12,316 nt of DNA from Verrucomicrobiota bacterium. Its GTDB lineage: Bacteria > Verrucomicrobiota > Verrucomicrobiia > Limisphaerales > CAIQOK01. The position numbers and the translations under genes were made by a program. The first letter of the stretch is position 1, and the number at the start of each line of letters is the position of its first letter. This document shows, in pieces, positions 6,436 through 12,316 of the stretch. The notes below the pieces were generated by a model. That model searched no databases and was not told the origin of the DNA. It saw only the letters and a program-made list of their open reading frames with translations. The stretch lies in the NCBI GenBank assembly GCA_025363535.1, contig JANYDP010000231.1:1-12316 (forward strand). Reading direction: 5' to 3'.

Positions 6436-6917
6436 GCTTTTCCGTGCCTAAAGAACTCGAAGCCGAGATCGACGAGCTGATCACGCATTATCCCGTGAAG
6501 CGCAGCGCGGCGCTCATGTTGCTGCACGCGTTGCAGGAACATTTCGGCTACATCGCGCCGGAAGCCACTCAATGGGTCGCAAAAAAACTCGGCTTGCAGC
6601 CCATTAACGTCCACGAACTCGTCACGTTTTATCCAATGTTCCGGCAGTCTGCGCCGGGCAAACATCAGATCAAAGTCTGCCGCACGTTGAGCTGCGCGCT
6701 CGGCGGCTCGCACAAGTTGCACGAACATTTTTGCACGAAGCTCGGTCTTGATCCGCACGCGCATGGTTTGCAAACGTCGAAGGATGGGAAGTTCTCGGTC
6801 GAGTTCGTGGAATGTCTCGCCGGTTGCGGCATGGCGCCGGTCATGATGTGCAACGAGCATTTCCACGAAGGCGTGAGCAACGCGAAGGCCGATGAAATCA
6901 TCGGAGGCTGCCGATGA
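6432..6917 (+). CDS. nuoE: NADH-quinone oxidoreductase subunit E
   Basis: This is the 24-kDa thioredoxin-like subunit of the NADH-input module, holding [2Fe-2S] cluster N1a. The 161-aa product shows the four ligands as C83-x4-C88 (VCRTLSCAL) and C128-x3-C132 (ECLAGCGMAP), with the family segment HELVTFYPMF just before. The start overlaps the nuoD stop (ATGA), indicating coupling. The gene is followed by 165 bp holding a repeat tract and an antisense tRNA, the largest gap within this operon. Confidence 0.96.
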   Translation: MSFSVPKELEAEIDELITHYPVKRSAALMLLHALQEHFGYIAPEATQWVAKKLGLQPINVHELVTFYPMFRQSAPGKHQIKVCRTLSCALGGSHKLHEHFCTKLGLDPHAHGLQTSKDGKFSVEFVECLAGCGMAPVMMCNEHFHEGVSNAKADEIIGGCR

Positions 6918-6950
6918 AAATCGTAAATCGTAAATCTGAAATCGTAAATG
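6918..6950. repeat. AAATCGT 7-bp tandem repeat tract
   Basis: Directly after the nuoE stop, units of AAATCGT begin at 6918, 6925, 6932 (variant AAATCTG), 6939 and 6946 (partial), giving about 4.7 copies. Read in one reverse-strand frame this gives the 'IYDFRFTIYDF' type of peptide that I recall as an intergenic low-complexity repeat in several environmental phyla. It sits between nuoE and the tRNA 3' end. On the minus strand it is T-rich and could help end tRNA transcription, though there is no hairpin. Confidence 0.7.
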
Positions 6951-6955
6951 AGGGG

Positions 6956-7029
6956 TGGTTGCCCGACATGGATTTGAACCATGACAAACAGATTCAGAGT
7001 CTGTTGTGCTACCGTTACACCATCGGGCA
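6956..7029 (-). tRNA. tRNA-Gln (anticodon CUG)
   Basis: On the minus strand a complete 74-nt cloverleaf is visible. The 7-bp acceptor stem TGCCCGA/TCGGGCA is perfect. The D-arm is GTGT-AACGGTA-GCAC. The anticodon stem ACAGA/TCTGT (7004-7000 with 6992-6988) encloses loop CTCTGAA with anticodon CTG at 6997-6995. The T-arm CATGG/CCATG has loop TTCAAAT. Discriminator A and an encoded CCA (6958-6956) follow. It lies antisense inside the nuo operon, between nuoE and nuoF. Confidence 0.95.
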
Positions 7030-7045
7030 AGACGACGGAGGTAGC

Positions 7046-7073
7046 ATCCTAAATATTTCATTCCGGGAGTCAA
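7046..7073 (-). promoter_or_regulatory. Probable sigma70-type promoter of the tRNA-Gln
   Basis: On the minus strand TTGACT (7073-7068) and TAGGAT (7051-7046) are separated by 16 bp. The -10 box ends 16 nt before the tRNA 5' end, so a leader of about 10 nt is expected. The -35 box overlaps the GGGAG (7065-7069) that is the only candidate ribosome binding site of nuoF on the other strand. Confidence 0.55.
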
Positions 7074-7082
7074 GCCGCTGAT

Positions 7083-8501
7083 ATGCCGCAAGAGTTCAAA
7101 CTCATCCTCAAGCACCTCGATAGTCCGGGTTACACGCCGGACATCGAATGCTATTTGAAGCATGGCGGCTATGATGCGCTGAAAAAAGCGCTCGCCATTC
7201 CGTCGAAGGATTTGGCGGATGGCAAAAAGCAGAGCGCGCAGGAACAGATTCGCGACGACGTAAAACTCTCTGGCCTGCGCGGTCGCGGCGGTGCGGGTTT
7301 TTCGTGCGGACTCAAGTGGAGCTTCGTGGATCGCCGCAGCGGCAAGCCGATTTATCTCATCTGCAACGCCGACGAATCCGAACCCGGCACGTTCAAGGAT
7401 CGCCAGATCATCCACAAAGATCCCCACCAACTCATTGAGGGGATGATCATCTCGTGTTTCGCGAACGACGTGAAGCTCGCCTACATCTACATCCGCGGCG
7501 AAATGCCCAAGGGCGCGAAGTTGCTGAATGCGGCGTTGAAGGAAGCGCGCGCGAAAAACTTCCTCGGCAAAAACATTTTAGGCAGCGGTGTTGAAGTTGA
7601 AATCCACGTCCATCGCGGCGCGGGCGCTTACATCTGCGGCGAGGAAACCGGCCTCATCGAATCGCTCGAAGGCAAGCGGCCTTATCCGCGCATCAAGCCG
7701 CCGTATTTCCCAGCCGTGCTCGGGCTTTACATGTGCCCGACCATCGTCAACAACGTCGAGACGCTCTGCAACGTAAAGCACATCGTCGCGATGGGCGGCG
7801 CGGAATTCGCGAAGCTCGGCACGCCGAACAACACCGGCACACGCATCGTGAGCTTGAGCGGCCAGGTGAAACGTCCCGGCTACTACGAGATCGAAGTCGG
7901 CAAAGCCACCATCGGCCAGTTGATCAACGATCCTGCGTTCGGTGACGGTCTGCTGGATGGACGAAAACTTAAGGCCGTCATCCCCGGTGGTTCATCCTCG
8001 AAAGTTTTGAAGGCGGGCGAAAAATTCAAACTCAAGCGCAAGGTTGAGGGTAAAGACGTCGAGGTGGAAACCGACATGCTTGACCTGCCGTATGATTTCG
8101 ACTCGCTCCAGCAGGCCGGCACGATGAGCGGTTCGAGCGCGATCATTGTGATTGATGACAGTGTGGACATCGTCGGCGCGCTGGCGAATCTTTCCGAGTT
8201 TTACGCCCACGAAAGCTGCGGCCAATGCACACCTTGCCGCGAAGGCTCGCTCTGGATGAGCAAGGCGCTGCATCGCCTCACGCACGGTGAAGGTCGGAAG
8301 GGCGACGCCGAATATCTCGTGAAGATTGCCGACAACATTCCCGGCGGTAAGACGATCTGCGCGTTCGGCGAAGCCTGTTCGTGGCCGGTGCAAAGTTTCG
8401 TCGCCAAGTTCCGCGAGGATTTCGTCGCGAAGGGCGCGGCGGATGAAGAGCGCAACAAGCAAGCCGCCCCCGCGAAGGAAAAGAATTTAGCCGCACACTG
8501 A
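7083..8501 (+). CDS. nuoF: NADH-quinone oxidoreductase subunit F
   Basis: This 51-kDa subunit binds NADH and FMN and carries [4Fe-4S] cluster N3. The 472-aa product has the flavin/NADH glycine-rich motif GLRGRGGAGF, CNADESEPGTFKDR, GAGAYICGEETGLIESLEGKRPYPR (two adjoining blocks) and NNVETL. The N3 ligands are Cys379, Cys382, Cys385 (ESCGQCTPCREG) and Cys426 (TICAFGEAC). It is somewhat longer than many NuoF proteins, with a Lys/Glu-rich insertion before the PYDFDSL segment and an Ala/Lys-rich tail. The nearest ribosome-binding-like sequence, GGGAG, lies 13 nt upstream, farther than usual. The restriction gene begins 4 bp after its stop. Confidence 0.97.
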   Translation: MPQEFKLILKHLDSPGYTPDIECYLKHGGYDALKKALAIPSKDLADGKKQSAQEQIRDDVKLSGLRGRGGAGFSCGLKWSFVDRRSGKPIYLICNADESEPGTFKDRQIIHKDPHQLIEGMIISCFANDVKLAYIYIRGEMPKGAKLLNAALKEARAKNFLGKNILGSGVEVEIHVHRGAGAYICGEETGLIESLEGKRPYPRIKPPYFPAVLGLYMCPTIVNNVETLCNVKHIVAMGGAEFAKLGTPNNTGTRIVSLSGQVKRPGYYEIEVGKATIGQLINDPAFGDGLLDGRKLKAVIPGGSSSKVLKAGEKFKLKRKVEGKDVEVETDMLDLPYDFDSLQQAGTMSGSSAIIVIDDSVDIVGALANLSEFYAHESCGQCTPCREGSLWMSKALHRLTHGEGRKGDAEYLVKIADNIPGGKTICAFGEACSWPVQSFVAKFREDFVAKGAADEERNKQAAPAKEKNLAAH

Positions 8502-8505
8502 ACCC
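8489..8505 (+). repeat. Left copy of an imperfect direct repeat flanking the R-M cassette
   Basis: AGCCGCACACTGAACCC at the nuoF 3' end resembles AGCCGCAACTGAAACC at 10487-10502 in the nuoG 5' end (one gap and one substitution over about 17 bp). It may be a trace of insertion or of the old nuoF-nuoG junction. Both places encode Ala-rich peptide, so chance is possible. Confidence 0.3.
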
Positions 8506-9306
8506 GTGAATCACTTATCTCCATATCATGATTTCACAGCCCGGCTGAAATTGCTTATCAGCAAGAATCCGCATCTCATCACGACGACGTTGAGTAACAT
8601 TTTTACGATGCGACTGATTGGCAACAAAACGCATGGCGATCTGGCGGAGATCGCGATAGCCGAGTTCATCAATCAGTTCATGTATGACTTCAAGTCAGTG
8701 CATGTGGGCAAAGACCTCTACCGCGCGAAGGAACGCGAGGAGGACATCAAGATCATCAACGAAATCACGAAAGCGGAATTTCCCGTTAGTCTGAAGGCTT
8801 ACGGGGACGGGCCACTCCAGCTTTCCACCGACAAACATTTCCAGATGTTCCCGAAGCTCAAAACGCTGGGAACGTTGATTGAAGGTAAGGCGCTCGCACA
8901 AGTTTGGGCCGATCCCGTTTTCGCCGAGTTTGGCAGCATGAATATCCTGCCGCTTATCTACGACGAGAAGAAACAGCGGTGCAACATCCTCGTTTTTAAC
9001 TCCGAGACCGCCAGAAAACGCGTTTCGCGCATTGCTTTGGAAGAAGTGGGATACGGACGCAAGCACCCCGTGTTTCGCTTCCATGACAGCGATGGTGACT
9101 ACGTTTGCGAAGTGCGTTACGGGAGCGGAACAGCCAACGCCCTGCAACGCGGTCTGTGGACGAACACCAAGAACGGACTCAAGTATTTCGAAAGTGTCAC
9201 CAATGGATGGATTGATTACTCGCACAACCTTGTCTTGGTGATTCTCACATGCTCTTATTGCAACCAGCAAGGGGCACGAGGTTGCCTTGGAACAACTCAA
9301 GGCTGA
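8506..9306 (+). CDS. Type II restriction endonuclease, C-terminus frameshifted
   Basis: The literal frame gives 266 aa from a GTG at 8506. It contains MRLIGNKTHGDLAEIAIAEF (residues 35-54) and REEDIKI...FPVSLKAYGDGPLQLSTDK (about 77-110). Asp80 and Lys97 (SLK) could form a PD-(D/E)XK-like nuclease core, the usual fold of type II enzymes. Late blocks are ALQRGLWTNTKNGLKYF and NGWIDYSHNLVLV. Identity as the cognate endonuclease rests on these blocks plus the adenine methyltransferase directly downstream. The last residues (LTCSYCNQQGARG...) look unnatural. Another frame from 9245 encodes a helical tail and stops at 9343, which suggests a one-base insertion near 9242-9246. The catalytic region lies upstream of the shift, so activity may survive. 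The gene is less GC-rich than nuo genes. Recognition sequence cannot be inferred. Confidence 0.72.
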   Translation: MNHLSPYHDFTARLKLLISKNPHLITTTLSNIFTMRLIGNKTHGDLAEIAIAEFINQFMYDFKSVHVGKDLYRAKEREEDIKIINEITKAEFPVSLKAYGDGPLQLSTDKHFQMFPKLKTLGTLIEGKALAQVWADPVFAEFGSMNILPLIYDEKKQRCNILVFNSETARKRVSRIALEEVGYGRKHPVFRFHDSDGDYVCEVRYGSGTANALQRGLWTNTKNGLKYFESVTNGWIDYSHNLVLVILTCSYCNQQGARGCLGTTQG

Positions 9307-9343
9307 CATTGAAGAACAGAAACGTCGCTCGAATCTGAAGTAA
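9242..9343 (+). pseudogene. Out-of-frame C-terminal tail of the restriction endonuclease gene
   Basis: In the +1 frame, codons from 9245 read SHALIATSKGHEVALEQL and continue KADIEEQKRRSNLK before TAA at 9341-9343. This is a natural continuation of ...YSHNLVLVI in the upstream frame. The +1 frame is closed just before (TGA at 9239-9241), so the shift must lie at about 9242-9246, where deleting one base of ATTCTCAC joins the two. The corrected protein would be about 278 aa and end 2 bp before the methyltransferase ATG. Either a real mutation or an assembly error would explain this. Confidence 0.65.
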
Positions 9344-9345
9344 GC

Positions 9346-10476
9346 ATGCAGACCTTGAACCTATTTGAAAACCTCGTGGTTGATGCTCCTGCAACGGAAG
9401 GCATCAAATACGCAGGCTCGAAGCTCAAGCTGCTGCCGCATATTTTTCAACTCATCCAAAAGGTGAATCCCGAAACGGTGTTGGACGGCTTCGCCGGCAC
9501 GACGCGCGTTTCGCAAGCTCTGGCGCAGACAGGCCATCGTGTCATTGCCAACGACATTTCTGCCTGGTCGAAAGTTTTCGGCACATGCTACCTCCTGAAT
9601 CCACATCCCGAATCGCACTACCAGCCGCTAGTTGACCAACTCAACGCGCTTCCGGGAAAAGACGGTTGGTTCACGGAGCAATATGGCGGCGAACCCAACA
9701 GCGGATGCTCCATCGGCGAGGACAATCTCAAAAAGCCCTGGCAAAAACACAACACGCGAAAGCTCGACGCCATTCGCGAGGAAATAGATCGGCTTGCGCT
9801 CACCGATGTCGAGAAAGCTGTTTTGTTGGCCAGCCTCATTCTGGCGATGGACGAAGTGGATAGCACGCTGGGCCACTTCGCTTCTTACCTCAACGACTGG
9901 TCGCCGCGCTCTTACAACACAATGCGCCTGCATGTTCCCAAGCTCATTCCGAAAACTTGCGACCATGCCGTTTGTCAGGGCGACATCTTTGATTTAGCAC
10001 CCAAGGTCGAAGTTGACCTCGCGTATTTTGATCCACCTTATGGGTCGAACAATGAAAAAATGCCGCCGTCGCGAGTGCGTTACTCGGCATACTATCACCT
10101 TTGGACTTCGATTTGTCTCAACGACAAACCAGAAGTGTTTGGCAAAGCCAAGCGCCGCACGGACACTTCGGATACTGTGTCCAACTCTGCGTTCGAGGAT
10201 TTTCGTCAGAACGAGGCCGGACACTTTGTAGCCGTTGAAGCGATTGAGCGGTTGCTGCGAACAACGCGCGCCAAGCATATCATTCTTTCCTATAGTTCCG
10301 GTGGACGAGCCACAGCCGAGGAATTGAACGGCGTTATTTCATCCGTTGGACGGCTCGTTGAAACGCTTGAGGTGGATTACCGAAAAAATGTCATGGCAGG
10401 GATGCGCTGGACCAACGAGTGGATTAGCGATGCCGAAATGCCTAACCGGGAGTTTTTGTTTTTGATCGAGAAATAA
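9346..10476 (+). CDS. D12-class DNA adenine N6-methyltransferase (type II R-M)
   Basis: The 376-aa protein transfers methyl from S-adenosylmethionine to adenine N6 in the site cut by its partner endonuclease. The order of motifs fits the D12 (alpha) class that includes Dam-like enzymes: an N-terminal IKYAGSKLKLLPHI (motif X region, residues 20-33), the SAM-binding DGFAGTTRVSQAL (motif I, 47-59) followed by the acidic ANDIS (68-72), and the catalytic DPPY at 229-232 within LAYFDPPYGSN. A target-recognition region probably lies between motifs I and IV. The TAA stop overlaps the nuoG ATG by one base (TAATG), so it is coupled to nuoG. It is less GC-rich than its neighbours. The gene looks intact. 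Confidence 0.92.
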   Translation: MQTLNLFENLVVDAPATEGIKYAGSKLKLLPHIFQLIQKVNPETVLDGFAGTTRVSQALAQTGHRVIANDISAWSKVFGTCYLLNPHPESHYQPLVDQLNALPGKDGWFTEQYGGEPNSGCSIGEDNLKKPWQKHNTRKLDAIREEIDRLALTDVEKAVLLASLILAMDEVDSTLGHFASYLNDWSPRSYNTMRLHVPKLIPKTCDHAVCQGDIFDLAPKVEVDLAYFDPPYGSNNEKMPPSRVRYSAYYHLWTSICLNDKPEVFGKAKRRTDTSDTVSNSAFEDFRQNEAGHFVAVEAIERLLRTTRAKHIILSYSSGGRATAEELNGVISSVGRLVETLEVDYRKNVMAGMRWTNEWISDAEMPNREFLFLIEK

Positions 10477-12161
10477 TGTCAACCGCAGCCGCAACTGAAA
10501 CCAAGCCCGCGCCGCCCGCGATCGAGAAGATCAAGGTGAAGGTGGACGGGCGCGAAATCGAAGTGCCGAGAGCTTTGCCGGATCACACCGGCAAGCTCGT
10601 GCCCACGACGATGCTGCAGGCGTGCGACATCGCGAAGAAGGAAGTCCCGCATTATTGCTATCATCCCAAGCTGCCGGTCGCCGGCAATTGTCGCATGTGC
10701 CTCGTCGAGTTCGGCACGCCCGCGCTCGGCCCGGATCGCAAGCCGGTGATGAACCCCGACGGCACGCCGAAGATCGCGAAGTCGCCGCGCCCGGCCATCG
10801 CTTGCGCCACACCGATTTCTCCGGGCATGGAAATTTACACGAGCACCCCCGGCGTGAAGCAGATGCGCGAAGGCGTGCTCGAATCGCTGCTCATTAATCA
10901 CCCGCTTGATTGCCCGATCTGCGACCAGGCCGGCGAATGCAAGCTCCAGGAATATTCCGTGGACTACGGCCAGAGCGCGAGCCGCTTCGCCGAGCCGAAG
11001 GTTCACAAGCCCAAGGCCGTTGATCTCGGCCCGCGCATCATGCTGGACGCCGAGCGTTGCATTCTTTGCACACGCTGCATCCGCTTCACGAAGGATGTCG
11101 CCGGTGACGACGCGCTCGGCATCGTGAATCGCGGTAGCTACAACACCATCGCGACGTTTCCCGGCCTGCCGTTCGACAACAACTACACGCTCAACACTGT
11201 GGATATTTGTCCGGTCGGTGCATTGACGTCGAAGGATTTCCGTTTCCAGATGCGCGTGTGGTTCTTGAAGGAAACCAAGAGCGTCTGCACGAGTTGCGCG
11301 ACGGGTTGCAACGTGCTCATCAGTTCACGCGAGGAAAAGATTTACCGCTACACGCCACGCGACAACGACGCGGTTAACGCCTCGTGGATGTGCGACGCCG
11401 GCCGCTTGAACTACAAGTGGATTCAGCGCGCGGATCGGTTGAAAGACGTTTTGGTGCGCGGACAGAAATCGAGTTGGACTGCGGCGCTCAGCGAAATCGC
11501 GGACAAGCTCAAGCAAGCTCCGGTCGGCTCAGTCGCGATTATTGCTTCGGCACGGCAATCGAATGAAGATCTTTGGTTGATCAGCAAACTTAAGACGAAG
11601 CTTGGCGCGATCAGTGATTCCGTCGAGCGCACCGGCGATCCCGACAAGTTGCTCGTCAGCGCGGACAAAAATCCGAACACGAACGGCGCGCGGCTCACCG
11701 GCATTTGCTTTAGTGAAGTTGGAATCAATTTACCCAAGATCGCGGACGGCATCGCGAGCGGAAAGATCAAGACGCTCATCGTGTTCGGCGAAGACGTCAC
11801 CAAGCACGGCATCAGCGCGGAATTGCTGGGCAAACTGGACACGCTCATCGCCAGCGACATTCTGCCGAATGAGACAACGAAACTGGCGCATTATCTGTTG
11901 CCCGGCTGCGTACATGCGGAGAAGCGCGGCTCGTTCACGAACACCAAAGGCCGCGTGCAGAAGTTCATGCAGGCCATTCAGCCACAGGGCGACGCCCGCG
12001 CCGAATGGGATTTCCTGCACGACCTGGTTTACAACGTCACCGGCAGGAACGGTTTCCTCACCATCGAAGGCTTGTTCAACGAAATGGCGAAGGATGTCCC
12101 CGCGTTCAACGGCCTCACGTGGGCCAGCCTCGGTGACACGGGCGTGACGGTAAAAATTTAA
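10476..12161 (+). CDS. nuoG: NADH-quinone oxidoreductase subunit G
   Basis: This is the 75-kDa iron-sulfur subunit of the NADH-input module. The 561-aa product begins with a ferredoxin domain: [2Fe-2S] ligands Cys61, Cys72, Cys75 and Cys110, with an insertion of about 25 residues between the last two. His142-x3-Cys146-x2-Cys149-x5-Cys155 (N5) follows, then Cys195/198/201 with Cys245 (N4). A further set, C271-x2-C274-x3-C278-x27-C306, matches the N7 site seen in some bacterial NuoG. The molybdopterin-oxidoreductase-like domain is present but short: the protein is well below the roughly 690-900 aa of better-known NuoG proteins. The ATG overlaps the methyltransferase stop, and no independent promoter is obvious. 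nuoH follows after 2 bp. Confidence 0.95.
   Translation: MSTAAATETKPAPPAIEKIKVKVDGREIEVPRALPDHTGKLVPTTMLQACDIAKKEVPHYCYHPKLPVAGNCRMCLVEFGTPALGPDRKPVMNPDGTPKIAKSPRPAIACATPISPGMEIYTSTPGVKQMREGVLESLLINHPLDCPICDQAGECKLQEYSVDYGQSASRFAEPKVHKPKAVDLGPRIMLDAERCILCTRCIRFTKDVAGDDALGIVNRGSYNTIATFPGLPFDNNYTLNTVDICPVGALTSKDFRFQMRVWFLKETKSVCTSCATGCNVLISSREEKIYRYTPRDNDAVNASWMCDAGRLNYKWIQRADRLKDVLVRGQKSSWTAALSEIADKLKQAPVGSVAIIASARQSNEDLWLISKLKTKLGAISDSVERTGDPDKLLVSADKNPNTNGARLTGICFSEVGINLPKIADGIASGKIKTLIVFGEDVTKHGISAELLGKLDTLIASDILPNETTKLAHYLLPGCVHAEKRGSFTNTKGRVQKFMQAIQPQGDARAEWDFLHDLVYNVTGRNGFLTIEGLFNEMAKDVPAFNGLTWASLGDTGVTVKI
10487..10502 (+). repeat. Right copy of the imperfect direct repeat flanking the R-M cassette
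   Basis: AGCCGCAACTGAAACC within nuoG codons 4-9 resembles 8489-8505 at the end of nuoF. Together the copies bracket the endonuclease and methyltransferase genes. The similarity may be chance in Ala-rich coding sequence. Confidence 0.3.
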
Positions 12162-12163
12162 CA

Positions 12164-12316
12164 ATGATCGACTGGCTCAACCATCTGAACCCGACGACGC
12201 AACTGGCGCTGTTTGCCGCCGTGAAGGCGGTGGCGGCGTTTGCCGTGATGATGACGATGGTTGCCTACATCGTGCTGGTTGAGCGGCGCGTCTGCGCGTT
12301 CATGCAGGATCGCATC
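12164..12316 (+). CDS. nuoH: NADH-quinone oxidoreductase subunit H (partial, runs off the window)
   Basis: The first 51 codons are present. After a short leader, AALFAAVKAVAAFAVMMTMVAYIVLV-type sequence (about residues 14-41) forms the first transmembrane helix, and VERRVCAFMQDRI is the NuoH N-terminal signature. NuoH is the membrane subunit that forms the quinone-entry tunnel against NuoB and NuoD. The ATG lies 2 bp after the nuoG stop, so the operon continues beyond the window. Confidence 0.93.
   Translation, partial: MIDWLNHLNPTTQLALFAAVKAVAAFAVMMTMVAYIVLVERRVCAFMQDRI

Noticed and set aside
6270..7430. Long minus-strand open frame of 386 codons
   Set aside because: It lies antisense over nuoD, nuoE and nuoF and runs straight through the tRNA. 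It shows no protein family signature.
9239..9250. Programmed +1 frameshifting in the endonuclease gene
   Set aside because: There is no slippery stop-codon context or upstream Shine-Dalgarno-like stimulator of the prfB type. A simple one-base insertion or sequence error is more economical.

Overview
The window most likely comes from a Verrucomicrobiota-type bacterium (Pedosphaera/Limisphaera-like). I infer this from the pilin-like protein carrying the 'N-NLRQIDAAKQQWALE' block that is common in that phylum, the AFTL/GFTL prepilin motifs, the form of the complex I subunits, and the moderately high GC. No rRNA or other firm taxonomic marker is present.

Left part (1-3359, all minus strand): a four-gene type IV pilus/pseudopilin cluster, read from 3359 down to 123. 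In order it encodes a PilV-like prepilin, a PilW-like prepilin (ATGA overlap with the first), a large PilX-like protein of 588 aa, and a small pilin-like protein with a degenerate processing site. The last gene appears to be cut off at about position 141 by the end of an ISL3-like insertion sequence. The first 26 codons of that element's transposase run off the left edge.

Middle (3360-3775): a divergent intergenic region of about 415 bp. It contains an excellent CRP-type palindrome (TGTGA-N6-TCACA, with longer arms) and a hairpin ending 3 nt before the nuoB start codon.

Right part (3776-12316, plus strand): a respiratory complex I (NADH:quinone oxidoreductase) operon, nuoB-C-D-E-F-G-H, with no nuoA at its head. 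The core genes overlap or nearly abut, but three foreign items sit exactly at gene junctions. (1) An unrecognised 88-aa ORF lies between nuoC and nuoD, coupled on both sides. (2) A tRNA-Gln(CUG) lies on the opposite strand between nuoE and nuoF, beside a short AAATCGT repeat tract. (3) A type II restriction-modification pair (endonuclease, then D12-class adenine methyltransferase) lies between nuoF and nuoG, with a 4-bp gap on the left and a TAATG overlap with nuoG on the right.

The restriction gene seems to carry a +1 frameshift about 34 codons before its natural end. Correcting it gives a stop 2 bp before the methyltransferase start. The most notable feature of the window is therefore a restriction-modification system wired into the transcription and translation of a housekeeping respiratory operon, in an operon that has collected insertions at several of its junctions.
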